A DNA stretch of 45,810 nt from the NCBI GenBank assembly GCA_018242685.1, contig JAFEBM010000009.1:1-45810 (forward strand). The letters run 5' to 3'. The position numbers and the translations under genes were made by a program. This stretch comes from Nitrospira sp. (GTDB lineage Bacteria; Nitrospirota; Nitrospiria; Nitrospirales; Nitrospiraceae). The stretch's first letter is position 1. The number at the start of each line of letters is the position of its first letter. Positions 23,641 through 31,382 of this stretch are shown in pieces. Below the pieces are notes generated by a model. The model was not told the origin of the DNA. It saw only the letters and a list, made by a program, of their open reading frames with translations, and made no database searches.

Positions 23641-24660
23641 TCATGCGACGACTCTGAAGTCCGGCGTCCTCTCTCCATTCAACAGACAACACATCTTATA
23701 TTTCTTCCCACTGCCGCACGGACAGGGAGCGTTCCGACCGTATCTCCGGCGGCGCTTCGGCACCAGCTTGAGAAGATTGCTCGTGTCCTGGTGGAACATG
23801 TCCCGAAGCATGCGGTACAAGTCGGGATCTTGTTTCTGTAAGACATCGGGCGACTTGAAGAAATACGCGGCGAGCACCGCGAAGAATTCATGTTCGTTCG
23901 TGTAGGCGTACGGGTTGATGTGGGAACGATTCTTCGGAGGATGGGCCAGTTCCCGCGCCACGTAGTGAATCCAATGTTTGACCACCTCCCAGGGAACTTC
24001 TTGCGGAAGACCATAGTCGGTCTCTTCCTTCTCGACAAGGTGTGCAAACTCATGAACACCCACATTCTCCTTGTTTGATTGATTCTCGAATCCCGCCAGG
24101 AGAGCAGGCTTGGAAAGAATCACCATGCCGCTCAGATGTTCCAGACCGACCATTCCAAGGATGTTCTCATCCGGTTCTCCATTCATTTGGAACGCGTCGT
24201 CGAACGAGGTTGGATAGATCAGCACTTCACTCAGGCGATGGTATTCCCAATCATGGAACCCTAAGATGGGAATCACGGCGCTGGCAGCGACGAGAACCCG
24301 AATCGTGTCATCGACGTCCGTTCGGATGCCCGTGATCCGGACCTCATCGAGAAAGACCTTGATTAATTGTCTGAATCGCTCCTTCTCCGAGTCGTCCAGC
24401 GCACGGAAGAACGCGACGTGAGAGCGAAGAATTCGCTCCCAGTGCTCAGGGAACGGTTGTTTGATCACCGCTAACCGTCGAAGACACCGCCGTCGCAACC
24501 GCCGGAACACAAACGGACACAGCCCTAAAACGGCCAGCACGGGAGGGACGAACCATCCCACGACTCCCGAGCCCACGACTCCCGAGATCACTGCCATGAG
24601 AACAACAACGGTGAGAGCGGCCTGTCGATTCCGGCGATTGCGTTCTGGCGTCACGATCAT
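23641..24660 (-). CDS. mtfA: MtfA-type zinc metallopeptidase fused to SEC-C motif
   Basis: 339 residues. An N-terminal hydrophobic stretch (about 15-47, VVVLMAVISGVVGSG then VVGWFVPPVLAVLGL) should anchor it in the membrane, followed by a basic patch. The MtfA/M90 peptidase domain contains IRVLVAASAVIPILGF, the active-site NVGVHEFAHLVEKEE (HExxH) and the third ligand region YTNEHEFFAVLAAYFF. The C-terminal 35 residues hold a SEC-C zinc motif, NAPCPCGSGKKYKMCC. E. coli MtfA is cytosolic and lacks SEC-C, so this is a membrane-anchored fusion. SEC-C can contact ribosome or Sec components. No strong ribosome binding site; the ATG overlaps an upstream ORF stop. Confidence 0.85.
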   Translation of the reverse strand: MIVTPERNRRNRQAALTVVVLMAVISGVVGSGVVGWFVPPVLAVLGLCPFVFRRLRRRCLRRLAVIKQPFPEHWERILRSHVAFFRALDDSEKERFRQLIKVFLDEVRITGIRTDVDDTIRVLVAASAVIPILGFHDWEYHRLSEVLIYPTSFDDAFQMNGEPDENILGMVGLEHLSGMVILSKPALLAGFENQSNKENVGVHEFAHLVEKEETDYGLPQEVPWEVVKHWIHYVARELAHPPKNRSHINPYAYTNEHEFFAVLAAYFFKSPDVLQKQDPDLYRMLRDMFHQDTSNLLKLVPKRRRRYGRNAPCPCGSGKKYKMCCLLNGERTPDFRVVA

Positions 24661-24959
24661 GCGCCTGGGCTTCCGTTCAAAAGTGAGTCTGCAGGATGGG
24701 TAATGCGTGTATCGTACACTGATTGCCCTATTTCAGATGCCGAAAAACCTCGAATCAATCTGTCGTGCTCGAAATAAGGAACCGTGTCGTGCGAACGCCG
24801 AGACGACATCTTGTCCGGCGTCGGAACTTGCTGAGATTCTCTTTTCCCTTCGCCTCCATCTTGCGATTGATTTGAGGTTACGTCATCCGATAGGAGAGAT
24901 GTTACTTCGACGTTTTTCTTTTGGATGTCTTGCTTCCGGGCCGCGATTGATCTACGCAT
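24657..24959 (-). CDS. Candidate small ORF upstream of the MtfA-like gene
   Basis: A 100-codon ORF whose TGA overlaps the ATG of the metallopeptidase gene by 4 nt (ATGA), suggesting translational coupling. The sequence (begins MRRSIAARKQDIQKKNVEVT; rich in Ser, Asp, Gln, Arg) shows no recognised domain and is polar and probably disordered. AAGGA sits only 2 nt before the ATG, too close to be efficient. It could be spurious. Confidence 0.3.
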   Translation of the reverse strand: MRRSIAARKQDIQKKNVEVTSLLSDDVTSNQSQDGGEGKRESQQVPTPDKMSSRRSHDTVPYFEHDRLIRGFSASEIGQSVYDTRITHPADSLLNGSPGA

Positions 24960-25150
24960 GATCCTTGCTCAACTGAAAGTATATGCTGTTATTGCAAGGG
25001 AAGTTTGCCGTGAGGACACGAAACCGCTGAGATGAAGGCATCTTTGCACTGTGCGGCCTGTGTGAAATGACTCAGGAAGACACTGGAAATAACCCTTGCA
25101 CGCTTGAACCTACTTCAACGCTTTTAGGCCTTACGAAGGGAGAGACTGCG
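24960..25150. other. Divergent promoter spacer
   Basis: This stretch lies between the minus-strand 100-codon ORF and the plus-strand 25151 start. No gene is supported. A 28-codon in-frame extension of the next gene from ATG 25067 is possible but lacks a ribosome binding site. Confidence 0.3.
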
Positions 25151-25447
25151 ATGGTAGACCTGACTAATGACGCGTCATGGATCAATAAGAACGTCCAGGT
25201 GGTCACAAACTATCTGACGAAAGAATTCGAAAATTTTGCTATCGGGTACCATGCCGACAGACCGCTCACCCATACCTTTACCGTAAATAACGAGAAGAAA
25301 CTCTTTAAGCTGGTCATCGGATGGCCTACCTTGGCAGATCGAACCTTTACCTCGGAGAGGATTAACCGCTTACTCACAGAGGCCGTTGCACAAGAAATGC
25401 GGCTCCATGGAGAGAACGGGTACCGCTGGACGCCTTCTGAGGCTTAA
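25151..25447 (+). CDS. Small hypothetical protein
   Basis: A 98-residue ORF starting at ATG 25151 with AAGGGAG 8 nt upstream. It is hydrophilic and mixed alpha/beta: NVQVVTNYLTKEFENFAIGY, HTFTVNNEKKLFKLVIGWP, then a helix SERINRLLTEAVAQEMRLHG. It looks like a small globular cytoplasmic protein; no family recognised. It is the only plus-strand gene between 16.2 and 44 kb. Its stop overlaps the stop of the convergent GAPDH gene (TTAA, 25444-25447). Confidence 0.65.
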   Translation: MVDLTNDASWINKNVQVVTNYLTKEFENFAIGYHADRPLTHTFTVNNEKKLFKLVIGWPTLADRTFTSERINRLLTEAVAQEMRLHGENGYRWTPSEA

Positions 25448-26463
25448 CGCAAGGTGGCCGCCTTTGACGCGCCGGCGATTCTGACGGCTTCCCGAATCAT
25501 CTGAGACGTATATCCCCACTCGTTATCGTACCAGCTCATCACTTTGACGAGGTTTCCGTCCACCACCTGGGTCAGGCCCAAATCCACGATCGACGCGCGT
25601 GGGTCCTGAATGATGTCTGAGGAGACGAGCGGTTCGTCGGTCACGCCGAGCACGCCTCGGTACCGGTCACTGCCGGCTTCTTCTCTGAAGATCGTGTTGA
25701 CCTCATCAACCGTGGTGCGCCGGCTTGTGAGGAATACGAGATCCGCGAGGGAGCCGATCGTCAGCGGAACACGAACGGCAAGGCCATCGAACTTTCCCTC
25801 GTACTGAGGCAGGGCTTTGGTCGTCGCAATGGCGGCGCCGGTCGAAGAAGGAATCAGATTAGCGGCGGCAGCCCGGCCCCGCCGTGGTTTCTTATTCGGG
25901 CGATCAATAATCGCTTGAGTGGCGGTGTAGGCATGCACCGTGGTCATGATGGCCTTCTCGACGCCGATTCTTCTTCCCATGATCTCAACCACGGGGGTAA
26001 TACAGTTCGTGGTGCAACTGGCACAGGAGATAATACCTGTCGTCGGCCCGTTCGCCGTGTTCACTTGATGGACCATGGTCGAAATTTCCGGATCTTTGCC
26101 GGGCGCCGAAAGAATGACGGTCTTGGCGCCCGCCGCCAGGTGACGTTCCAAATCTGCTGACCGGTTAAACACCCCCGTGCATTCCAGCACGATATCGATC
26201 TCCAGGTTCTTCCAAGGCAACCTGGCCGGGTCTTTTTCTCTGAACACAGGGTAGGTCTTCTCCTTGATCCTCAGACCATCGGGGACCGGAACGACCTTCT
26301 CGTGGTAGCGTCCGTAGACCGTGTCGTAGTTCAACAAATACGCAAGGTCGTCGGCAGCGTTGAGATCATTGACCGCTCGAAGTTCCAACTCCGGTGTCTC
26401 GAGGATGATTTTGAAGGCCGCGCGCCCGATGTGCCCTAGTCCGTTAATCGCAATCGTCGCCAT
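25444..26463 (-). CDS. gap: Type I glyceraldehyde-3-phosphate dehydrogenase
   Basis: 339 residues. The enzyme oxidises glyceraldehyde-3-phosphate to 1,3-bisphosphoglycerate in glycolysis, or runs in reverse in gluconeogenesis. The catalytic block is IISCASCTTNCITPV, with the nucleophile Cys. The catalytic His is in TTVHAYTATQ. The phosphate/ring block is KKPRRGRAAAANLIPSSTGA, and the C-terminal signature is WYDNEWGYTSQM. The Asp in AVNDLN argues for NAD. The nucleotide motif at the start reads INGLGHIGRAAFK instead of the usual NGFGRIGR, so the first Arg is His. The start at 26463 is chosen over an in-frame upstream ATG because the family starts here; AAGGAG lies 11 nt upstream. The reverse Calvin or glycolytic role is not resolved. 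Confidence 0.93.
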   Translation of the reverse strand: MATIAINGLGHIGRAAFKIILETPELELRAVNDLNAADDLAYLLNYDTVYGRYHEKVVPVPDGLRIKEKTYPVFREKDPARLPWKNLEIDIVLECTGVFNRSADLERHLAAGAKTVILSAPGKDPEISTMVHQVNTANGPTTGIISCASCTTNCITPVVEIMGRRIGVEKAIMTTVHAYTATQAIIDRPNKKPRRGRAAAANLIPSSTGAAIATTKALPQYEGKFDGLAVRVPLTIGSLADLVFLTSRRTTVDEVNTIFREEAGSDRYRGVLGVTDEPLVSSDIIQDPRASIVDLGLTQVVDGNLVKVMSWYDNEWGYTSQMIREAVRIAGASKAATLR

Positions 26464-26597
26464 ATTCCGCTTCACTCCTTTTCCTTCGAACATGTCTATG
26501 CCGGCTGATCCATATTTCCTGAAATGTTCTCCGAGGCGTTTCTCCGCCGAAGCGTTCGATGGTTTGGACAATAGACTGATACGCACGCGGGGCGAGG

Positions 26598-27500
26598 TTA
26601 TGCCACCCACCCCTTTCGGTCGAGCCCGTCCAGCAACAGATGAAAATAGATCAACCCGGCGTACGGTCGCCACTTGTGCAGCACCCGGCGGGCATGGTCA
26701 TAGTCCGGCGGTCGTTTCAGCCGCAACCATCGATGGAGACTCTTCTGTGCCCCGACATCATCGCCCGGAAACTGGTGAATCCGTCCGAGGCCGCGCAGCA
26801 GCGTGTACTCAGCGGTCCAACGCCCCACTCCTCGCAACTCCATCAACCGGTTTATTGTCTCAGCGTCATCCATGGTCGCGAAACCATCGGGGTCGAGTGT
26901 GCCTTCCCTCATCGCTCGGGCTGCATCGATGACGGTCTGTCCCTTGCTTCGGCTATATCCAAACGCTCTCAGCGCTTGGACCTCGACCTTGTCCAGATCA
27001 TCAGGACGTGGGAACGCACGGCCTTCGCTGAGGTTCCCTAACCCGTAGCGCTCCGTCAAACGATTCAACAAGGCGATCCCGACGGTCAAGCTGAGTTGCT
27101 GGCAGGCGATCGCGTTGGCCAATGCTTCAAACACACTGGGGAAACGCGGCGGTTTCATCCCGAGAAACCGCTGAGCCAACTGATGCAGCTTCGTTTCCTG
27201 CGACGCCAGCCGATAAAACTTGCGAAGATCCACCCGGAGGCCTAACAATCGGTCCAATGCAGCCGTCACGTCGGCTTGCGTCCTCGACGGCAGGTCGGCG
27301 CCAGTGACGGTGACGGCCAGCTTGGCCTTCTGCTGTATGACGGCCACCTGAACCGGCATGGCACCGACGACCAGTGTCCGCCTATAGATCCCTTCCTCCC
27401 AACGATCCATGGCATTGTGCGGACGCCGCCGCAATGTCCAGACGGTGAGATCAAGCCGAAAGGGTTGTACCGGACGCAATGTGAAGTTGATCTCCTTCAT
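26598..27500 (-). CDS. alkA: AlkA-type DNA-3-methyladenine glycosylase II
   Basis: A 300-residue base excision repair glycosylase removing alkylated purines. The N-terminal domain (about 1-110) is the AlkA beta-rich half. The HhH-GPD domain includes the FPSVFEALANAIACQQLSL helix, the hairpin LMELRGVGRWTAEYTLLRGL, and the catalytic Asp in FPGDDVGAQKSL. The C-terminus WRPYAGLIYFHLLL is typical. No Ada domain is fused. It lies 134 nt upstream of gap and 56 nt downstream of the trans-sulfuration gene, all on the minus strand. The start at ATG 27500 gives MKEINFTLRPVQPFRLDLTV, which fits the family. Confidence 0.9.
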   Translation of the reverse strand: MKEINFTLRPVQPFRLDLTVWTLRRRPHNAMDRWEEGIYRRTLVVGAMPVQVAVIQQKAKLAVTVTGADLPSRTQADVTAALDRLLGLRVDLRKFYRLASQETKLHQLAQRFLGMKPPRFPSVFEALANAIACQQLSLTVGIALLNRLTERYGLGNLSEGRAFPRPDDLDKVEVQALRAFGYSRSKGQTVIDAARAMREGTLDPDGFATMDDAETINRLMELRGVGRWTAEYTLLRGLGRIHQFPGDDVGAQKSLHRWLRLKRPPDYDHARRVLHKWRPYAGLIYFHLLLDGLDRKGWVA

Positions 27501-27556
27501 GGTTCAGGTATGGCCTCACGCGATCAGCCGCTGGGTGCATTGCTCGTGCGGGCCGC

Positions 27557-28723
27557 TCAGCTCGGTTTCAACGCCTCCTCCAGATCGGCGATCACGTCTT
27601 CTATATCCTCGCAGCCGACCGAGATTCTCACGAGCCCGCTCGTGAGCCCCTGTCGCTCCATGACCTCTTTCGGCGTCGCGACATGGGTCATCGACGCCGG
27701 ATGTTCGATCAACGTATCGACGGTGCCCAAGGACACCGCCAACGTGCAAAGCGTCAGTCTCTTCAACAGTCGTTTAGCCGCGTCGAATCCGCCGGCCAGT
27801 TCGAAACTGAAGCAGCCGCCGAAGCCGGTCATCTGATGGGCGGCGACATGGTGTCCTGGAAACTTGGGATCGCCGGGATAGTACAGCTTGCTGACTGCGG
27901 GAAGACCGGCAAGAAATTCGAACAGCTTCATTGCGTTGTCGTGATGCCGTTGCATCCGCAAGGAAAGGGTTCTGATGCCCCGCAGCAGCAGGTAGGCGTC
28001 GAACGGGCTGAGAATGCCGCCGGTGTCGCGTCGATACGTACGAATCTTGGCGGCCAGCTCAGAGCCAGCCACGGCGATGCCGCCGATCACGTCGCCGTGT
28101 CCGTTCAGATATTTCGTCGCGCTATGGAGAGAGATATCCGCACCCAGATCCAACGGTCGCTGAAAATAGGGGCTGGAGAAGGTGTTATCGACGATCGTTA
28201 CGATGTCTTTGGGTCGAGACAGTCCGGCGATGGCTCGGATATCGGTGATCTTGCTCGTGGGATTGGCTGGGGTTTCGTAAAAAATCACCTTGGTCTTGTC
28301 CCGGATGGCGTCTTCCACGGCCCGCACATCCGAAGTATCGACCACCGATGACATGATCCCCAGATCGGCCAGACGTTCCGTGATCAAATGGAGGCTGGGA
28401 CTATAGAGCGCTTCTCCGCAGATCACATGATCACCCGCTTTTAAAACACTCAACAAACTTCCATGGACGGCTGCCATCCCCGACCCAAAGGCGACGGCTG
28501 CCTCTCCGTTTTCCAAATCAGCGACCACCCGCTCGACGGTTTCGACCGTCGGATTTCCCATCCGGCTGTAGACGTGTCCGGCACGACGTCCCAGAAACAG
28601 ATCCGCGCCGGCTTCGGGAGAATCGAACACAAACGTAGAAGTCAGAAAAATCGGCATCGTATGGGCGTTCATGGACTTCGTCCGTCCGTCGGCGTGCAGT
28701 TGTCTGGTCGTAAAGCCTTGCAT
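27557..28723 (-). CDS. Trans-sulfuration PLP enzyme (cystathionine gamma-synthase / lyase family)
   Basis: A 388-residue Cys/Met metabolism PLP-dependent enzyme. Phosphate-binding YSRMGNPTVE and GSGMAAVHGSLLSVL are present. The PLP-binding Lys is in LHSATKYLNGHGDVIGG, with the cofactor Asp in IVDNTFSSPY. The C-terminal SLGTVDTLIEHPASMTH and GLVRISVGCEDIEDV complete the family. The position that is Cys in methionine gamma-lyase (near ALYSPSLHLI) is Ser here, which argues against that enzyme. O-acetyl/O-succinylhomoserine sulfhydrylase, cystathionine gamma-synthase or gamma-lyase remain possible. ATG 28723 has GAGGAG 8 nt upstream; an upstream ATG (28753) is not needed. No other methionine-pathway gene is adjacent. 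Confidence 0.88.
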   Translation of the reverse strand: MQGFTTRQLHADGRTKSMNAHTMPIFLTSTFVFDSPEAGADLFLGRRAGHVYSRMGNPTVETVERVVADLENGEAAVAFGSGMAAVHGSLLSVLKAGDHVICGEALYSPSLHLITERLADLGIMSSVVDTSDVRAVEDAIRDKTKVIFYETPANPTSKITDIRAIAGLSRPKDIVTIVDNTFSSPYFQRPLDLGADISLHSATKYLNGHGDVIGGIAVAGSELAAKIRTYRRDTGGILSPFDAYLLLRGIRTLSLRMQRHHDNAMKLFEFLAGLPAVSKLYYPGDPKFPGHHVAAHQMTGFGGCFSFELAGGFDAAKRLLKRLTLCTLAVSLGTVDTLIEHPASMTHVATPKEVMERQGLTSGLVRISVGCEDIEDVIADLEEALKPS

Positions 28724-28791
28724 GGGGCGACTCCTCTGTTCGTGCCCGCCCATCCTGAGCGAGCAGTCTCACGTTCAATGGCATGTCAGGG

Positions 28792-29622
28792 TCATCGTTG
28801 AGACCCAGGAGGGACGGCCACATCGGTGACTTTATTCTCGTCATCCAAGAGCAGGATCACCGACTTCCCTTTCGGCAGATTGCCGAGCTTTTCTTCGACA
28901 AAAGGTCGGACCTCCACATGCTGTTCTTTTCCGTCGTTGGTGCGAACCGTCACCATCAAGACCGGCGGGGTGACCAGCGTCGCCTCGAGTTGTCGATCGG
29001 AAGCTTTGGGGACTGATCGCTTCCATTCTTGAACCTTCCGGTGAGCCGGCTCATCGTCCGCAAAGGTCGCATCCAGAATTTTGCCGGCTTCACCGATCAG
29101 AAACAGAGCTGGAACCCCGATCGGCAGCGCGGCCACCTTCAAACGAGCCAACGGTCGAACGGGGAATGCCTCTTCTTTGCCGTTGTCGGTTCTGATCACG
29201 GCCCACTCATATCCGACGATGAGCGGTTGGGCCAACTGTCCTTTGATGATGCGATGCCAGCCCGGCGCATTCACCGGATGATAGTCGACCACGAGATTTT
29301 CGGCGCTCACCGCCAGCTCAATCCGGTCGCCCTTCTTGAGCGACCACTCTCCTTTTTCCATGGCGCCCTTGGTTGGAATGAATCGAGGCTGCAGTTCGCC
29401 GACATTGACCCTGATCATTCCGCCTTCGATCGCTTCCACGGTGCCGAGCACGATCCGCTCACCAGGCAGAAGGACAAGATGACCGGGATACACATCCGTC
29501 TTGGCCGACCCTCCCGCCCACGTGTGCGACGACGCGATGAGAGACAGAACCAGCACTGCGCCCACCACGATCGATGACGAAAGAGCGCGCGTTCCCTTCG
29601 ACCAAATCTCTGAGACGTTCAT
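28792..29622 (-). CDS. Exported triple-beta-repeat protein, copy 2
   Basis: 276 residues, a full-length paralog of the 18655-19482 protein. Signal peptide: VVGAVLVLSLIASSHTWAGG. Repeat 1: RIVLGTVEAIEGGMIRVNVG, GELQPRFIP, NLVVDYHPV. Repeat 2: IIKGQLAQPL, RPLARLKVAALPIGVPALFLI, ILDATF. Repeat 3: LEATLVTPPVLMVTV, HVEVRPFVEEKLGNLPKG, VILLLDDENKVTDVAV. The shared GELQPRFIP and DDE.KVTDVA strings, and the matching order and spacing, make common descent clear. The start at 29622 has AAGGAG 7 nt upstream; an upstream ATG at 29685 is rejected. It lies 68 nt before the trans-sulfuration gene. Predicted periplasmic; function unknown. Confidence 0.75.
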   Translation of the reverse strand: MNVSEIWSKGTRALSSSIVVGAVLVLSLIASSHTWAGGSAKTDVYPGHLVLLPGERIVLGTVEAIEGGMIRVNVGELQPRFIPTKGAMEKGEWSLKKGDRIELAVSAENLVVDYHPVNAPGWHRIIKGQLAQPLIVGYEWAVIRTDNGKEEAFPVRPLARLKVAALPIGVPALFLIGEAGKILDATFADDEPAHRKVQEWKRSVPKASDRQLEATLVTPPVLMVTVRTNDGKEQHVEVRPFVEEKLGNLPKGKSVILLLDDENKVTDVAVPPGSQR

Positions 29623-29675
29623 CGATTGCTCCTTTTGTTCTCGGCTTGCATACGACGCATGAGACTTCCTTGTGG

Positions 29676-29867
29676 CTATGCGCATGTTCTGCTCATCTGC
29701 ATCCCTCGAACCCCAGAGCCTTCTTCACGTGCCACATTGCCGTCCAGCAGGTCAGACACCTCATTGACCCCCACGTCGACCTCATAGAGCGCTTCGTGGC
29801 AACGAACGTCCAAGTAGCGCGGAGTCCTTCCAAGCTGTATGACCGCACTGTTCACTTTCTCCACCAT
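29676..29867 (-). CDS. Small hypothetical protein at the end of the nuo cluster
   Basis: A 63-residue ORF with a good Shine-Dalgarno (GAGGAG, 6 nt before ATG 29867; an earlier ATG at 29897 is less likely). It starts MVEKVNSAVIQLGRTPRYLD then VRCHEALYEVDVGVNEVSDL. It is acidic-hydrophobic and probably soluble. It follows nuoN by 58 nt and precedes the triple-beta-repeat gene by 53 nt, so it may belong to the same transcript. No homologue recognised. Confidence 0.5.
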   Translation of the reverse strand: MVEKVNSAVIQLGRTPRYLDVRCHEALYEVDVGVNEVSDLLDGNVAREEGSGVRGMQMSRTCA

Positions 29868-29925
29868 CGAATCTCCTCTTGCATGCATCGACGCCAAGGT
29901 TCCTCGGATTTGTCATCCAAGCGTG

Positions 29926-31380
29926 TCATGATCCCATCAAACCCCTCTGTATCGTCTGGACGAGACGGATCAGCGGCGCCGGATAGAGGCCGAGCCAGAA
30001 CAAGCATCCGCTGAGCGCGGCGAGCACCAGGCCGTCGGCGTATGAAACCGGTAGAGCCTGAGCGTTCTCCGTCGCGCGAACGTCGCGTCGCTCATCGGCG
30101 GCCATGACGACGATCACCCGCAAATAGTAGAACAGGCCGATGACGCTATTGACGACGAGCAACACGATCAGCACCCACAGGGAGGAATCGACTCCCGCGG
30201 CGATCACGTAAAACTTACCGATGAAACCGGCCGTCAGCGGGATCCCCGCAAGCGACAACAACATGATGGTGAAGACCCCGGCGACCCACGGCCGGTTCCA
30301 GAACAGAGACCGGTAGTCCTCCATCGCCTCGGATTCGTCTCCCGGCTTGGACAAGACGCTGACGACGCCGAACGCGCCGAGGGTCGTGATGAAATAGGCG
30401 GTCAGATAGAACGTCACCGCTTCGACCGCCAAAGGGCCGGCGGCCAGAAGCGCGACCAATAGATACCCAAGGTGAGCGATCGAAGAATAGGCGAGCAGAC
30501 GCTTGATGTTGCTCTGCAGTAATGCCAGTAGATTGCCCGCGAACATGGACAAGACTGCGATTCCCGCCACAGCCCACCAGAGTATCTCGGAGCGAAAGGC
30601 CGCGATCTCCACGAAGTAGCGAAGCAGCAGGGCGACCATGGCGCCTTTCGAGACGGTCGCGACGAAGGCCGTCACAGGAGCCGGCGCGCCTTGGTACACA
30701 TCCGGCGCCCACATATGGAACGGCACTAAGGCCAGCTTGAAGCCCACCCCGGTCATGATCATCGCCAGACCGACAAGAAAGGTGGAAGAAAACTCGACCG
30801 AGCCGGCCAACAAGGCCGCGGTGCGGGCAAACTCCATCGTGCCGGACTGGAAGTAGATCAGGGCCATCCCGAACAACAGGAATGCCGAGGAGGTGCCCGA
30901 CAGAATCAAGTACTTGATGCCGGCTTCGAGCGGACGGACGTCGGTGCGCACGTACGCAATGAGGACGTACAGAGACACGCTGAGCAATTCCAGTCCGAGA
31001 AAGAAAGAAGCGAAATGCGATGCGGACGCCAGCGTTATGGCTCCCAGGGTCGCGAACAGCAGGAGCGCGTAAAACTCTTCGTGCTGCCCTTCCTGTTTCG
31101 TCAGGTAACCGTAGGACAGAATTGTCACGGCGAGGCTCGCGACTAGAATGAGCCCGGCGTAATAGATTGCATAGGTGTCGATGAGAAGCAGCGGCGTGAC
31201 TTGGCGGGGCGCGACCCCGGCTGAGACGGAGAGCGTGAGGAACGCCACGGTCAATCCCAGCGAGGTTACGACCGCGACAAGCTCGTGATCGCGATGAAAC
31301 GCCGCGAGCAGCAGCACGACCAGCGACGACAGCGCCGTCACCAGCAGCGGAAGCAGCGCGATGAAATCTTCCGTGGCCAT
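29926..31380 (-). CDS. nuoN: NADH-quinone oxidoreductase subunit N
   Basis: A 484-residue Mrp-antiporter-like subunit of the membrane arm of complex I; one of three proton channels with NuoL and NuoM. It shows 13-14 hydrophobic segments. The conserved Glu of TM5 is in LGLELLSVSLYVLIAY. The discontinuous helix region has KLALVPFHMWAPDVYQGAPA and NIKRLLAYSSIAHLGYLLVA. A C-terminal SLAGIPLTAGFIGKFYV block is typical. The start at ATG 31380 lies 2 nt after nuoM, with AAGGGA just upstream. Long open frames extending upstream to 32526 in this frame are shadows of nuoM. It is last in the nuo operon. Confidence 0.96.
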   Translation of the reverse strand: MATEDFIALLPLLVTALSSLVVLLLAAFHRDHELVAVVTSLGLTVAFLTLSVSAGVAPRQVTPLLLIDTYAIYYAGLILVASLAVTILSYGYLTKQEGQHEEFYALLLFATLGAITLASASHFASFFLGLELLSVSLYVLIAYVRTDVRPLEAGIKYLILSGTSSAFLLFGMALIYFQSGTMEFARTAALLAGSVEFSSTFLVGLAMIMTGVGFKLALVPFHMWAPDVYQGAPAPVTAFVATVSKGAMVALLLRYFVEIAAFRSEILWWAVAGIAVLSMFAGNLLALLQSNIKRLLAYSSIAHLGYLLVALLAAGPLAVEAVTFYLTAYFITTLGAFGVVSVLSKPGDESEAMEDYRSLFWNRPWVAGVFTIMLLSLAGIPLTAGFIGKFYVIAAGVDSSLWVLIVLLVVNSVIGLFYYLRVIVVMAADERRDVRATENAQALPVSYADGLVLAALSGCLFWLGLYPAPLIRLVQTIQRGLMGS

Positions 31381-31382
31381 TG

